This document shows, piece by piece, positions 46,162-55,504 of a stretch of 64,000 nucleotides of DNA. The stretch is from positions 558,001-622,000 of the forward strand of contig NZ_AP018553.1 in the NCBI RefSeq assembly GCF_003967175.1. Reading direction: 5' to 3'. Positions within the stretch are counted from its first letter, which is position 1. The number at the start of each line of letters is the position of its first letter. Source of the DNA: Sulfodiicoccus acidiphilus. GTDB lineage: Archaea > Thermoproteota > Thermoprotei_A > Sulfolobales > Sulfolobaceae. A model generated the notes under the pieces. The model was not told the DNA's origin. It saw only the letters and a program-made list of their open reading frames with translations, and ran no database searches. The position numbers were made by a program, and so were the translations under genes.

Positions 46162-46418
46162 AGTGACTCGAAAACCGTCCAGTTCCGCGGGGCGGGATTT
46201 CCCCAGATCGGGGTCATACTCCGTCTGTCGAAATGGGGAACAGTTGAAGGTGGTTTCCCGCTGGACTTACGTTGCATAACCCATGTCATTGGTAGGATTA
46301 GGCGCTTATCACATCGCTTAAATGTCGAAGACAGTTCCCCATCGGTTTATCCTGCTAGGTGAGGGACTTCTTTATTTCGCCAACGTGAAGACTGACTGTC
46401 CTCAATCCGAGGTATTCA

Positions 46419-47885
46419 CTAGGAGTAAGGGGGGATCACCTCTCCCGATGTGGGGTCCTTACTGTAGTCTAAGTAAACGTTCTTGACCTTTACGTACTCC
46501 TCCACTCCATACCTAGAATTCTCCCCCGCCTGTCCAGACATTCTGAATCCAGTGTGGTAACCCTGCGAGGCCTCTGGACCAGGCATGTTGGTGTAGAGTT
46601 CGCCAAATTTGATTTCCTGTGCTGCCTTCAGTACTAAGGCCGAATCCCTGGTGAAGAGATAAGACGCGAGGCCGTAGTCGGAATCGTTGGCTAGATCTAT
46701 GACTTGATCGAAGTCGTCTGGAACCTTCATGGCCCCTATTACAGGCCCGAACACCTCCTCCCTGAAAATTCTCATCCCCTGATCGACGTTAGAGATTATG
46801 GTGGGCATGTAGAAGAATCCGTTTCCTGGAGAGTCTGGCTTCCTACCGCCGTAAAGGACCTTTCCCCCTTCCGTTACCGTGTCCTCGACGAACTTGTTGA
46901 CCTTAGAGAGTTGCTGTCCGTTTATCAGAGGTCCCATGTCCCCGTTGGGTCCCAGCCTAAGCCTCCTAGTTTTCTCGAGGAAGAGTTGAAGGAAGCGATC
47001 GTATACGTCTTGGTGGATGTAGAGCCTCTCCGCGGCAATGCAGGACTGTCCCGCGTTCCAATACTTTGCCCACATCAACACCTTAGCCGCTAGCTCGAGG
47101 TCGGCGTCCTTCCATACTATGAAAGGGGCCTTACCACCGAGCTCCAAGATCAGCTTGGCCATTATCGACGACGCGGACTTCATAACTTGGACTCCTGTAC
47201 CGGTCTCACCGGTAAGTGTTATTAGGGAGACCTTCTTATGGGAAGTGAGGTAGTCTCCTATCTCGCTTCCCTTACCTGTGGCAAGGTTAACCACTCCCGC
47301 TGGAAAGCCAGCCCTCCTGGCCTTCTCAACGAGCCACCCAGCCGTGAAGGGCGTGTCGGAACTGGGCTTCAGCACTACTGTGTTTCCACCCACGAGTGCA
47401 GGGCCCACTTTCCTGGCCACCATTGCTGCCGGAAAGTTCCAGGGGGTTATCGCCAACACCACTCCGTAAGGGACCTTCAGTTGCAGGATGAGCCTCTCTC
47501 TCTTCGTACCTTCAACGACGTCACCAGTTATCTTCCTTGCGAACTCGGCGTAATACTGCAATTGGTCTATAACTCCTTCCACCTCCTGGGCCGCTTCCTT
47601 CCTAGGCTTACCTACCTCTTCTATGAGAAGAGACTCTAGCGAAGCCCTGTCCTTCTCTATCTCCTGGATTAGCCTATAGATGTACTTACTTCGTTCTACC
47701 GATGTGAGGGCCTCCCACTTCCTCTGGGCAGCGTAAGCTGCGTCTATCGCTTCGTCTGCTTCCTTTCGAGTCGCTAGCGCGAACCTTCCCGACACTTCAC
47801 CTGTACTTGGATTGACCTTTTCGCCGAACCTTCCCGACTCAGGTGTTACCCACTCTCCGTCTATGAAAAGAAGTTGTTCTCTCAC
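46419..47885 (-). CDS. NAD(P)-dependent aldehyde dehydrogenase
   Basis: 488-aa ALDH superfamily enzyme. Cofactor segment ITPWNFPAAM (about 146-155); catalytic Glu in LELGGKAPF (about 247-255); nucleophile Cys in NAGQSCIAAERLY (about 277-289); late EEVFGPV signature near 380. Full length. GTG start 47885, leaderless with gtatttatacc about 26 nt upstream. In Sulfolobales this family includes succinate-semialdehyde, lactaldehyde and glyceraldehyde enzymes; residues for one substrate could not be singled out. Confidence 0.85.
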   Translation of the reverse strand: MREQLLFIDGEWVTPESGRFGEKVNPSTGEVSGRFALATRKEADEAIDAAYAAQRKWEALTSVERSKYIYRLIQEIEKDRASLESLLIEEVGKPRKEAAQEVEGVIDQLQYYAEFARKITGDVVEGTKRERLILQLKVPYGVVLAITPWNFPAAMVARKVGPALVGGNTVVLKPSSDTPFTAGWLVEKARRAGFPAGVVNLATGKGSEIGDYLTSHKKVSLITLTGETGTGVQVMKSASSIMAKLILELGGKAPFIVWKDADLELAAKVLMWAKYWNAGQSCIAAERLYIHQDVYDRFLQLFLEKTRRLRLGPNGDMGPLINGQQLSKVNKFVEDTVTEGGKVLYGGRKPDSPGNGFFYMPTIISNVDQGMRIFREEVFGPVIGAMKVPDDFDQVIDLANDSDYGLASYLFTRDSALVLKAAQEIKFGELYTNMPGPEASQGYHTGFRMSGQAGENSRYGVEEYVKVKNVYLDYSKDPTSGEVIPPYS

Positions 47886-48061
47886 AAGTTATATGACGGA
47901 GAGTGGTATAAATACGCGATGAGTGAGACCTGTGAAGAGTGCGCGATCGACGATCCAATACCCATCTGGCGAGAAACACTGTCACTGACTTTCCAATTCC
48001 AGTAAGTCGGGGGCACAGTCGCAACGGGAAAACGTTTATAGTGGGAATATAGATTTTAGCC

Positions 48062-48496
48062 ATGCCAATTCATAAGAGGGATAGGTCCCACACTTTGAAG
48101 GTTCGGGATGTCATGTCCTCACCAGCTTTAGTAACCTCCACTGATACCCCGCTGAAGGACGTGGTGAAGTTGATGTGGGACGAGAAAGTGGGGAGCGTTC
48201 TAGTGGTAGACGAGGAGGGTAAATTGGTCGGGATAGTGACGGAGAGGGACGTAGTGTACGCTGCCTCTCGTGCACTGATAGAGAAGGGTAGGGCAAGTTC
48301 TGTCATGGCAAAGAACGTGATCAGTGTAGGTCCGGAAGAGCCGTTAATGGAGGCGGTGGAGAAGATGCGTTCACACAATATATCCCACCTTCCAGTTGTT
48401 GAGGGGGGCAGACCTGTGGGTGTAGTGTCTATGAGGGATTTAACGGGAGTGGCATCTAGCTTGTTGAAGGTACTCCTCTCCATTGAAGAGACTTAG
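48062..48496 (+). CDS. Tandem CBS-domain protein
   Basis: 144-aa protein of two CBS domains: VRDVMSSPALVTSTDTPL...VGIVTERDVVYA and MAKNVISVGPEEPL...VGVVSMRDLTGV. Such modules bind adenine nucleotides and sense energy state. Leaderless ATG 48062 with a gtttatag box about 26 nt upstream. The last 4 bp overlap the end of the convergent aldehyde:ferredoxin oxidoreductase gene. The partner it regulates is unknown. Confidence 0.85.
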   Translation: MPIHKRDRSHTLKVRDVMSSPALVTSTDTPLKDVVKLMWDEKVGSVLVVDEEGKLVGIVTERDVVYAASRALIEKGRASSVMAKNVISVGPEEPLMEAVEKMRSHNISHLPVVEGGRPVGVVSMRDLTGVASSLLKVLLSIEET

Positions 48497-50280
48497 CTAG
48501 ACAGTCCTAGGTCCTTCAACTTCTCCTCTTCTGGTATCCCTCCGTTCCATACCCTCTCCGCGTAGTATTTTGAGATCATTTCATCTAAATGGCAAATTCT
48601 CCCGTCGGGCAACGGATTGCGGAACTTCTCAGGCAAGTAGTCCCTCTTGCCTCCCGCCCTTAGATCGTAGAGCCTCTCTAGGTTAAATATCCTTTCTCCA
48701 ACTTTGAGGAGGTCCTTACTCTCGATCTCCACCCCAGCCACGGCCTTTAGTGCTTGGACGTAGTCCTCCAAGTCGAAGGCCATGTAGGAGAAGGCACACA
48801 CCTGTAGCGAGTCTAGTGCGGCCACTAGGTCCTGCTTGAACTTCACTGCCCTAGCTATATTTTCTAGGTCTCCCCTGTCCTCCGGGAGGATAGTTCTCAC
48901 GCCTTCTACGGACCTGAAAGAGTATATGAGGTCTGGGTAAACCCAGATGTGGCAAGAGGCGCCGGTGTTGTCGGTAGCATTGAGGAGTCCCCACGCGGGT
49001 TCGGCCCTAGGATCTGTGTTCTGTATCGTAATACCGCACACTGCTGTGGTGAGGGATGGATCCCCCAACTTCTCCGTCAACTTCTCCGCGCCTTCCCTTA
49101 AGTCGCCTTTCCCCTCCCCGAGTTCCCTAATGATTTGAATCATGCGTTCCTCGTCTCCCCACTTGAGTCCACTCTCTTTTGGGACTATACCTTTCTCCGT
49201 GGCTTCGGCTAAAATAGCCAGTAGGTTACCTACTTCAATGGGATCAAGCCCGAGCTCGTAACAAAGGTAGTTCATGTAAGCTACGGCCTCCAAGTCAATC
49301 ACCTGACAGTTGGAACCCAAGGCGCTCACCTGAGCGTAGTCAGGTCCTTCCACTCTGAACTCGTACTTCGAGTGAGTAGCCGTCTCTCTCCTGCACTGAA
49401 CCGAGCACGCGGTGCAGGTCAACCTACCGACCAGGATGGTATCCTTCATTTTCTTCCCAGTGAGGTTCTGCCAGCCCTCCAGCTCAGTAGACGTGTAGTT
49501 CCTGGTGGGAAGCGCTCGATTGATGGCCAACGGTTCCACCGCGAGTGGAGTTCCGTAAACTGCGAAGGTTCCAGTGTCCCTATTGAGGAGTGGAGAGGAC
49601 CTAAGTTTGCCGTTGAGCCTGGTAAGAACTTCTCTGAACGCCAACTTGTCAGCTATGGGTAGGGTTTGAGTGTAGTCGCCGACGATGGCGACGGCCTTCA
49701 CCTTCATCTTACCCAGGACACAGCCAGCTCCATGTCTCACTCCACTCGTCCTACCGGCGTCGTTGAGGACGTTGGCGAACTTGACTTGTGCCTCCCCGGC
49801 CGGTCCTATTGCCAATACCCTCGCGTCACCGTGTTTCGCCCTAAGGGCAGCTGTGACCTCGCTCACGTTTCTCCCCCAAAGGGACTTAGCGTCCTCCACA
49901 GTCGCGCAGTTCCTCTTCACGAGAACGTAAACTGGAGACTCCGACTCTCCAACGAGAACTAGTCCATCGAAGCCTGTGCGCTTAAGCGCGGTACCTGCAT
50001 AGCCTCCAGTGTTGGCGAAGGCCACAGTGTTAGTCAGGGGAGAGTGAAACACGAAAGTGAGCCTGTTGGCTAAAGGAACCCCAGTGCCTGTCAAAGGCCC
50101 CACAAAGGCGCCGAAGAAGTTAGATGTAGACGACCAGTTATCCCAAAGTAGCTTGACACCGTATCCCCTCCCACCGAGGAAGTCGTGAGCGTAGTTGGGG
50201 TTAAGCTCCTCGATCACGCTTTTTCTGGATTCCAAGTTTACAACAACGAGCTTCCCGTTATATCCACCCTTAAGGTCCAC
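48493..50280 (-). CDS. Aldehyde:ferredoxin oxidoreductase (tungsten/molybdenum)
   Basis: 595-aa AOR-family enzyme. The N-terminal GGYNGKLVVVNLE and FLGGRGYGVKLLWD, plus AFANTGGYAGTALKRTG, are pterin-cofactor signatures. The 4Fe-4S ligand set CTACSVQC near 291-298 pairs with a later Cys near 495 (LQVCAFS). Expected to oxidise aldehydes to acids with ferredoxin as acceptor. GTG start at 50280 with a ggtgat ribosome-binding site. Length matches the family (about 600 aa). Together with the ALDH gene and the orphan molybdenum hydroxylase the window encodes three kinds of aldehyde oxidation. Confidence 0.85.
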   Translation of the reverse strand: MDLKGGYNGKLVVVNLESRKSVIEELNPNYAHDFLGGRGYGVKLLWDNWSSTSNFFGAFVGPLTGTGVPLANRLTFVFHSPLTNTVAFANTGGYAGTALKRTGFDGLVLVGESESPVYVLVKRNCATVEDAKSLWGRNVSEVTAALRAKHGDARVLAIGPAGEAQVKFANVLNDAGRTSGVRHGAGCVLGKMKVKAVAIVGDYTQTLPIADKLAFREVLTRLNGKLRSSPLLNRDTGTFAVYGTPLAVEPLAINRALPTRNYTSTELEGWQNLTGKKMKDTILVGRLTCTACSVQCRRETATHSKYEFRVEGPDYAQVSALGSNCQVIDLEAVAYMNYLCYELGLDPIEVGNLLAILAEATEKGIVPKESGLKWGDEERMIQIIRELGEGKGDLREGAEKLTEKLGDPSLTTAVCGITIQNTDPRAEPAWGLLNATDNTGASCHIWVYPDLIYSFRSVEGVRTILPEDRGDLENIARAVKFKQDLVAALDSLQVCAFSYMAFDLEDYVQALKAVAGVEIESKDLLKVGERIFNLERLYDLRAGGKRDYLPEKFRNPLPDGRICHLDEMISKYYAERVWNGGIPEEEKLKDLGLSS

Positions 50281-50401
50281 TACATCACCTTTCCCGGAGT
50301 AGTTTCACCACTTAATAAACGTGTACCATCGGTTGAGGGATTTGGAAAGACGAGAACGCCCTCTTGAACCTAAGTCCTGTCACCCCGAGGGTAACTAGAA
50401 A

Positions 50402-51733
50402 CTAGCGTCTTTTTCCAGCTCCCGCCGACCTCTTCTCTTCGAATTTTCTCAATACGTTGAGTTCGCGAAAGTCCTTGATGAGGTACGCAGCTACAAACAT
50501 CACGACCACTACTGCGACGTTTATCGTGAGAGCCTCTCTTGGAAAGCCTGCCAGGAGAGAGATCAGCATGACTGTAGAGGCAACGATCGAATAGGGATAG
50601 AGAGGCGTCCTATAAGTGCCCACAACACCTCTCCTTCTGAAATGTACTAGAGCTAGGTTGCTCGCTATGAACGAGAACACCAAGCCGAAATTGCTTATGG
50701 AAGCGATGACATAAACGTTGCCAGCGAAGAAGGTCGCTATGGCTATAGCTACGGATATCACGACGGCTGTCGAAGGTACATCTCTCTGGGAGTCATACTT
50801 GAGGAGGAACTTCGGCAGTTCCATGTCCAAGGCGAGCTGATATAGGGTTCTCCCTGAAGCTAGGATCATGGCGAGGGTGGCGGAAGTGGTGGCCACCATG
50901 CCTCCGAAGTCGACGACCTCGTGGAGCCACACAGGGGCGCCAGCGTAGGCAAGGGCGAAGGAGAGGGGGTCAGCGTTAACACCGAACTTACTCACTGGAA
51001 CTAGCAAGATGAGTGAGAGCGCCACTAATACGTAGAAGAGGACGCTGATCAGCACCGATACTACGACTGCCCTCGCAGCAACCTCAGGTCCACCCTTCAC
51101 CTCGTCTGTGAAGGAAGTTATCACTTGGAACCCGGTGTAGGCGAAGAAGATCGCGATCGTAGACGAGAAGAAGGGAAGTATAGAACTTTGCCTGGGAGTC
51201 GAAGCGAAGTTGGAGGGGTGGAACCGAGCGAAACCTACGTAGAGAGAGAACGTTATGAACAGGGAGAGAACTGAAAGTTTAATCAAAACCAGGAAAAGGT
51301 CTGCTCGCGCTGCTTTCTGTATCCCCGCCAAATTCACGAGGGTGAGGACTAGAGTCAGCGCAATTGCAAAGGTTAGGGAAAAGCTGGGAGCCCTGAGAGC
51401 TGAGGCTAAGTACGCTCCGAACCCATCGGCCACCGCAGCGATAGACGTGGAGAAGCTGAAAAACACCATTACTCCAGTGACCAACCCTAGCTCCCTGCCG
51501 AACGCCTTATAGGCGTAGGAATAAGTAGATCCCTTCTCGTGGGGCAGTATGGTCGCCAGTTCCCCTAGGACGGTTGCCGTGAGGAGGCTCATTCCCCCTA
51601 CGAAGAGGAACGCGAGAAGCGACCAGGATCCCGCCAATGAGATCGCGGATCCTGAAAGTACGAATATCCCTGCTCCGATTATCGCTCCCAGTCCAACCGC
51701 TACCGCCTGCCAAAACGAAACTTTCTCTGCCAC
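50402..51733 (-). CDS. APC-family amino acid permease
   Basis: 443 aa, 12 TM helices. The N-terminal VGLGAIIGAGIFVLSG is the APC substrate-binding helix 1 motif, and FFAYTGFQVITSFTDEVKGG (about 190-210) matches helix 6. GTG 51733. Likely a proton-coupled amino acid importer. Single gene; nothing indicates the substrate. Confidence 0.8.
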   Translation of the reverse strand: MAEKVSFWQAVAVGLGAIIGAGIFVLSGSAISLAGSWSLLAFLFVGGMSLLTATVLGELATILPHEKGSTYSYAYKAFGRELGLVTGVMVFFSFSTSIAAVADGFGAYLASALRAPSFSLTFAIALTLVLTLVNLAGIQKAARADLFLVLIKLSVLSLFITFSLYVGFARFHPSNFASTPRQSSILPFFSSTIAIFFAYTGFQVITSFTDEVKGGPEVAARAVVVSVLISVLFYVLVALSLILLVPVSKFGVNADPLSFALAYAGAPVWLHEVVDFGGMVATTSATLAMILASGRTLYQLALDMELPKFLLKYDSQRDVPSTAVVISVAIAIATFFAGNVYVIASISNFGLVFSFIASNLALVHFRRRGVVGTYRTPLYPYSIVASTVMLISLLAGFPREALTINVAVVVVMFVAAYLIKDFRELNVLRKFEEKRSAGAGKRR

Positions 51734-51881
51734 GAGGAGAACTCCGTTTCCCCCTTAAAAACGTCAGTCTGAAGTTAAACGAGTCGTTAGCCGCCCCTTC
51801 TGTTGGGAGGCACCCAACGTTGAATACTTAAATATTCTTCAAGTATAGATATAAGGTGTGACTAGGGAATGGTGAACCCGA

Positions 51882-52298
51882 ATGTTTGAGAAGGTTCTTC
51901 TGGCCTACGATGGCTCAGAGGAGGCCAAGAAGGCGGTAGAAGTTGCTGTAGACGTCGCCAAGAAGTACTCGGCGAAGCTCTACGTCTTAGAGGTGGTAGA
52001 CAATACCATACTCTATAGCTTCGCCGCCCCTCCCATATCGTTCAAGGAACTCGAGAAGAGGGCGGAGTCCCACGTTAACGAAGTCGCCCAGAGGGCACGT
52101 TCGTCTGGAGTGGACTGTGAACCCAAGGTAGCGGCGGGATATCCACCAACAGCTATCATGGAGTTCGCGGAAAGTAATGGAGTCGGGCTGATTGTAATGG
52201 GGAGTAGGGGACTCTCGACCTTTAAGAAACTCTTCCTGGGCAGCGTATCGAGCGCGGTAGTAAACAACTCCAAGGTCCCTGTTCTGATAGTTAGATAA
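51882..52298 (+). CDS. Universal stress protein (UspA family)
   Basis: 138-aa UspA protein. ATP-binding motif MGSRGLSTFKKLFLGSVSSAVV near the C-terminus is complete. The start ATG 51882 has taaatattc about 50 nt and tatagatataa about 30 nt upstream. Paralogue of the 41200 gene. It lies between the amino acid permease and the P-type H+-ATPase, both membrane energetics genes. Confidence 0.85.
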   Translation: MFEKVLLAYDGSEEAKKAVEVAVDVAKKYSAKLYVLEVVDNTILYSFAAPPISFKELEKRAESHVNEVAQRARSSGVDCEPKVAAGYPPTAIMEFAESNGVGLIVMGSRGLSTFKKLFLGSVSSAVVNNSKVPVLIVR

Positions 52299-52558
52299 AA
52301 TGTATTCGCGCTGACTTCCTCCCCATCCTGAAAGAGTGAGGCTTTTGGATTTTGTAAACGTTTTCTGAATTCCAGCTTTCCTCCTCACCATTGAGAGTTC
52401 TCTCACAGAGTGATCTCAACCGTCGGTTCAACTTTAGTCTCAGTGGAGCGGCAGAGGATAGAGATAACTCACTGGATCGTGGAGACTCAACGGTTTTGTG
52501 GGATATGTCATTGAACGTCGCAAACTGTTTTAGGGATCGGAAGAAACTCAACACGACT

Positions 52559-54916
52559 TTAAAGTTGGTATCTCCTGAACACTTCGTTCTTTACTAAGTC
52601 CATTAACGCCATCCAGGCAAAGGTGAAAGCCAGTACAACGAGGACGTCCCAGAGGGGGATGGGTGTCACTAGGAGCCCAACGACCGAGATCGCCGATATT
52701 GCTATAACATCCCCGGTTATTGACAATGACATCCACTTGCTTGGCTTGGAGTGCCAGAATCTCCTCCTCTCCCTGACCATGAACACAGTGAAAAGTCCAG
52801 AGAAAACTAGAGCGTCAAAGACGAAGGTGTGGATCCCATTTACTCCTAACCCCAATCTCAGGCCCAGCCAGAGCACTACAAAGCCCTCCACTACCAGTAG
52901 GGCGGAGAGTAGCGCCGAGCTCGCAATTAGGGCCTTAACGTTCCACCTCTCAGGCCTCTGGGAATACCTGACGTTATCTGTGGCTATCGACATGGTCACG
53001 AAGTCGTTTGCGAAGAGGAGGAGGATCACGTCGAACGGAGTAGTAACGAAGAATCTCACCACAAAGAACGATAAAGTGAGGAAGAGCACTACCTGCATCG
53101 TCTTCATTATTTTATTTAACGTGTAGGTAAGCATGCGTTGGTATATCCTTCTCCCGCTCTTGATGGCCTCAACTATGTCCGATATCCCCTCGTGGGTGAG
53201 TACTATGCTAGCCGAAGCCTTCGCTACGTCGGTCGCGTTGCTGACTGCTATTCCGACCTCGGCCTGCTTCAAGGCTGGGGCGTCGTTCACTCCGTCCCCT
53301 GTCATCCCGGTCACGTGTCCCTCCTCCTGAAGTCTCTTCACGATGAAGAACTTGTCCTCCGGGAAAACTTCTGCGAACACCGAACAGCCATCGATAGCTG
53401 CCTTGCCCTCCTTGACGTCCAGTACTCTGCATACGCCGCCCTCTATTCCCACCTCCTTACCAACTTCATCGGCGATCGCCAAGTTGTCGCCAGTCACCAT
53501 CTTCGTGGAAACACCGAAGGCGTTGAGTTCCATGATCAGTTCCCTAGAGTCGGGCCTTGGCCTGTCGTAGAGTGGAATTACACCTAGAAGCTCTGGGGTT
53601 TCCCTTCCCGCGGCCACCGCTATGACCCTGAAACCGCGTGAGGCGTAGCTTTCTACGTCTCGCTCTATTTCCTCATACCTCCTCTTGCACACTTCCGCTA
53701 CAACTTGAGGGGCTCCCTTGATCACCGTGAATTTCTCTCCGTTTACGTTAACTACGGCCTCGGTTCTCTTCGTTGAGGGGTCGAAGGGTTTGAACTGTAG
53801 CCTATTCTCGTAGTCCACCGTCATATTCCTCTCCTTGGCGTAGGAGATGACCGCTAGATCTATGGGATCCTGGCTCGCTTCGTCGGAGGCAAGACAGGCA
53901 TACCTGAGGAGTTCGTCCTCCGTCCCCTTGTAGGCCTTTGGTTCTACAACTCTCAACCTGTTCTCCGTTATGGTGCCCGTTTTGTCCATGCATAGTACGT
54001 CCATTGAAGCCGCGTCCTCTATCGCTGTGAGTCTTGTGACCAGAGCTCCCTTCTTGGACATCTCCAACGCTCCTATGGCCATCGCTATGGTGAACGTCGC
54101 TGGTAGAGCAACCGGAATTGACGCGATTAGGACGACCAAGGAGAAGGGGAGCACCTGTGTGAAACTCACGTGCTCAAGTAAGGAAAATGAAGTCATAGCC
54201 AAAACCAACACCACGTCCAGAACTATGAGACTCCTCACAATTCCGAAGATCAGTGACTCTATGTGAGACTTGGAGCCAGCGCTTTCCACCAGCTCGGTAG
54301 TCTTACCGTAATAGGTATTAGGTCCGGTCAACGCCACGACACAGGTGGCCTCACCTCTCCTAACCACCGACCCAGAGAAGAGGACGTCACCCTTTCCCTT
54401 CTCCACAGCCACAGACTCCCCAGTGAGGGCGGACTGGTCCACCTCGACCTCCCCATCCAAGACCTTGACGTCAGCGGGGACTATGTCACCTAACCTCACC
54501 CTTATCACGTCCCCTGGGACCAGTTCCCTCGCCTGAACCTTTGTCCACCTCCCATCTCTGAGCACCCTCGCCTGAACCGATAGCCGTTTCTTGAGGATCT
54601 CCACAGCGTTCTGGGCCCGCGATTCCTGTACGTAACTCACGATGGCGTTGAACACTAGGAGGAAAAGGATGATCAAAGAGTCGGGATACTTCTTCAGAGC
54701 GAAGGTAATGGCGATGGTGACTTCCAGCATCCAGGGTACTGGACTCCAGAACTTCCTCAAGAACTTCAGGAGAGGGCTCTCCTTCCTCTCAACCACCTCG
54801 TTGTATCCGAACTTCTCTAACCTGTTCCTCGCCTCCTCGTTTGATAGTCCCTCCTTAGTAGTTCCTAGTCTCTTCATTAACTCGTCTATACCAATGTCTT
54901 TCAGATCTTCTCTCAC
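52559..54916 (-). CDS. Plasma-membrane H+-ATPase (P3A P-type)
   Basis: 785-aa P-type ATPase. TGES actuator motif (about 172-175), phosphorylation site CMDKTGTIT with Asp near 313, [16 protein letters not shown] hinge (about 545-560) and ten TM helices. The short N-terminus and lack of metal-binding domains fit the P3A proton pump group found in some archaea. GTG start 54916. It could expel protons to keep the cytoplasm near neutral in acid. Ion specificity is inferred from group signatures only. Confidence 0.8.
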   Translation of the reverse strand: MREDLKDIGIDELMKRLGTTKEGLSNEEARNRLEKFGYNEVVERKESPLLKFLRKFWSPVPWMLEVTIAITFALKKYPDSLIILFLLVFNAIVSYVQESRAQNAVEILKKRLSVQARVLRDGRWTKVQARELVPGDVIRVRLGDIVPADVKVLDGEVEVDQSALTGESVAVEKGKGDVLFSGSVVRRGEATCVVALTGPNTYYGKTTELVESAGSKSHIESLIFGIVRSLIVLDVVLVLAMTSFSLLEHVSFTQVLPFSLVVLIASIPVALPATFTIAMAIGALEMSKKGALVTRLTAIEDAASMDVLCMDKTGTITENRLRVVEPKAYKGTEDELLRYACLASDEASQDPIDLAVISYAKERNMTVDYENRLQFKPFDPSTKRTEAVVNVNGEKFTVIKGAPQVVAEVCKRRYEEIERDVESYASRGFRVIAVAAGRETPELLGVIPLYDRPRPDSRELIMELNAFGVSTKMVTGDNLAIADEVGKEVGIEGGVCRVLDVKEGKAAIDGCSVFAEVFPEDKFFIVKRLQEEGHVTGMTGDGVNDAPALKQAEVGIAVSNATDVAKASASIVLTHEGISDIVEAIKSGRRIYQRMLTYTLNKIMKTMQVVLFLTLSFFVVRFFVTTPFDVILLLFANDFVTMSIATDNVRYSQRPERWNVKALIASSALLSALLVVEGFVVLWLGLRLGLGVNGIHTFVFDALVFSGLFTVFMVRERRRFWHSKPSKWMSLSITGDVIAISAISVVGLLVTPIPLWDVLVVLAFTFAWMALMDLVKNEVFRRYQL

Positions 54917-55023
54917 AGGTTCCGCTTCCGAGACTAGGTCAAAAACTTAGCGGAGGACGTTTTGAACGAATTAAGCACAAAGTATAAGAATCTCAATAGC
55001 ATGGTTTATTGTGGTGATAACGC

Positions 55024-55473
55024 TTGGAGAGTCGAAAATTGGGAATAGTGTTCGCCTCAGGGGCCGCCAACAGGCTCTGCTGTCTCTTCATTTACGCTGG
55101 TGCGGCCTTGGCGGGGGGATGGGAAGTGCGAGTTCACCTCGTGAACGAGGGGTTGGTGGCCTTCAAGAAGGAGGTCTTACCGAAGCTCAGTACGATCGAA
55201 GCCGCTTACTATCCACCACTCTATTCAACGGACGTCGAGACCTACGTCGGGAACTTGAGGGAATTCGTGAATTCCGGCAAGTTACCCGACTGGCACTCCT
55301 TCCTTAAACAACTGAAGGGCGACTTCAAGGATCGCTTCAAGGTTTACGCTTGCCCATACGCGGCGGCCCTCTACAACGTCAGGAAGGAGGACCTCGTCGA
55401 GGAGGTGGACGAAGTACGAGGAGCTGAGTCCTTCCTGGAGGAAGTGTATGGTGGAGTGGTGATGTACCTCTAG
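55024..55473 (+). CDS. DsrE2-like sulfur-carrier/peroxiredoxin-like protein
   Basis: 149-aa protein. LGIVFASGAANRLCCLFIYAGAALAGGWEVRVHL matches the N-terminal half of DsrE2-like proteins, with a CC pair near residue 19 and a second conserved Cys in VYACPYAAALYNV (about 112). Putative membrane-associated persulfide carrier. TTG 55024 is chosen for the gtggtgat ribosome-binding site; a TTG five codons on is possible. It is 31 bp from the ADP-forming ligase gene. Confidence 0.6.
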   Translation: MESRKLGIVFASGAANRLCCLFIYAGAALAGGWEVRVHLVNEGLVAFKKEVLPKLSTIEAAYYPPLYSTDVETYVGNLREFVNSGKLPDWHSFLKQLKGDFKDRFKVYACPYAAALYNVRKEDLVEEVDEVRGAESFLEEVYGGVVMYL

Positions 55474-55504
55474 GACTTTTTACCTACTGTCACACCTTCT
55501 ACTT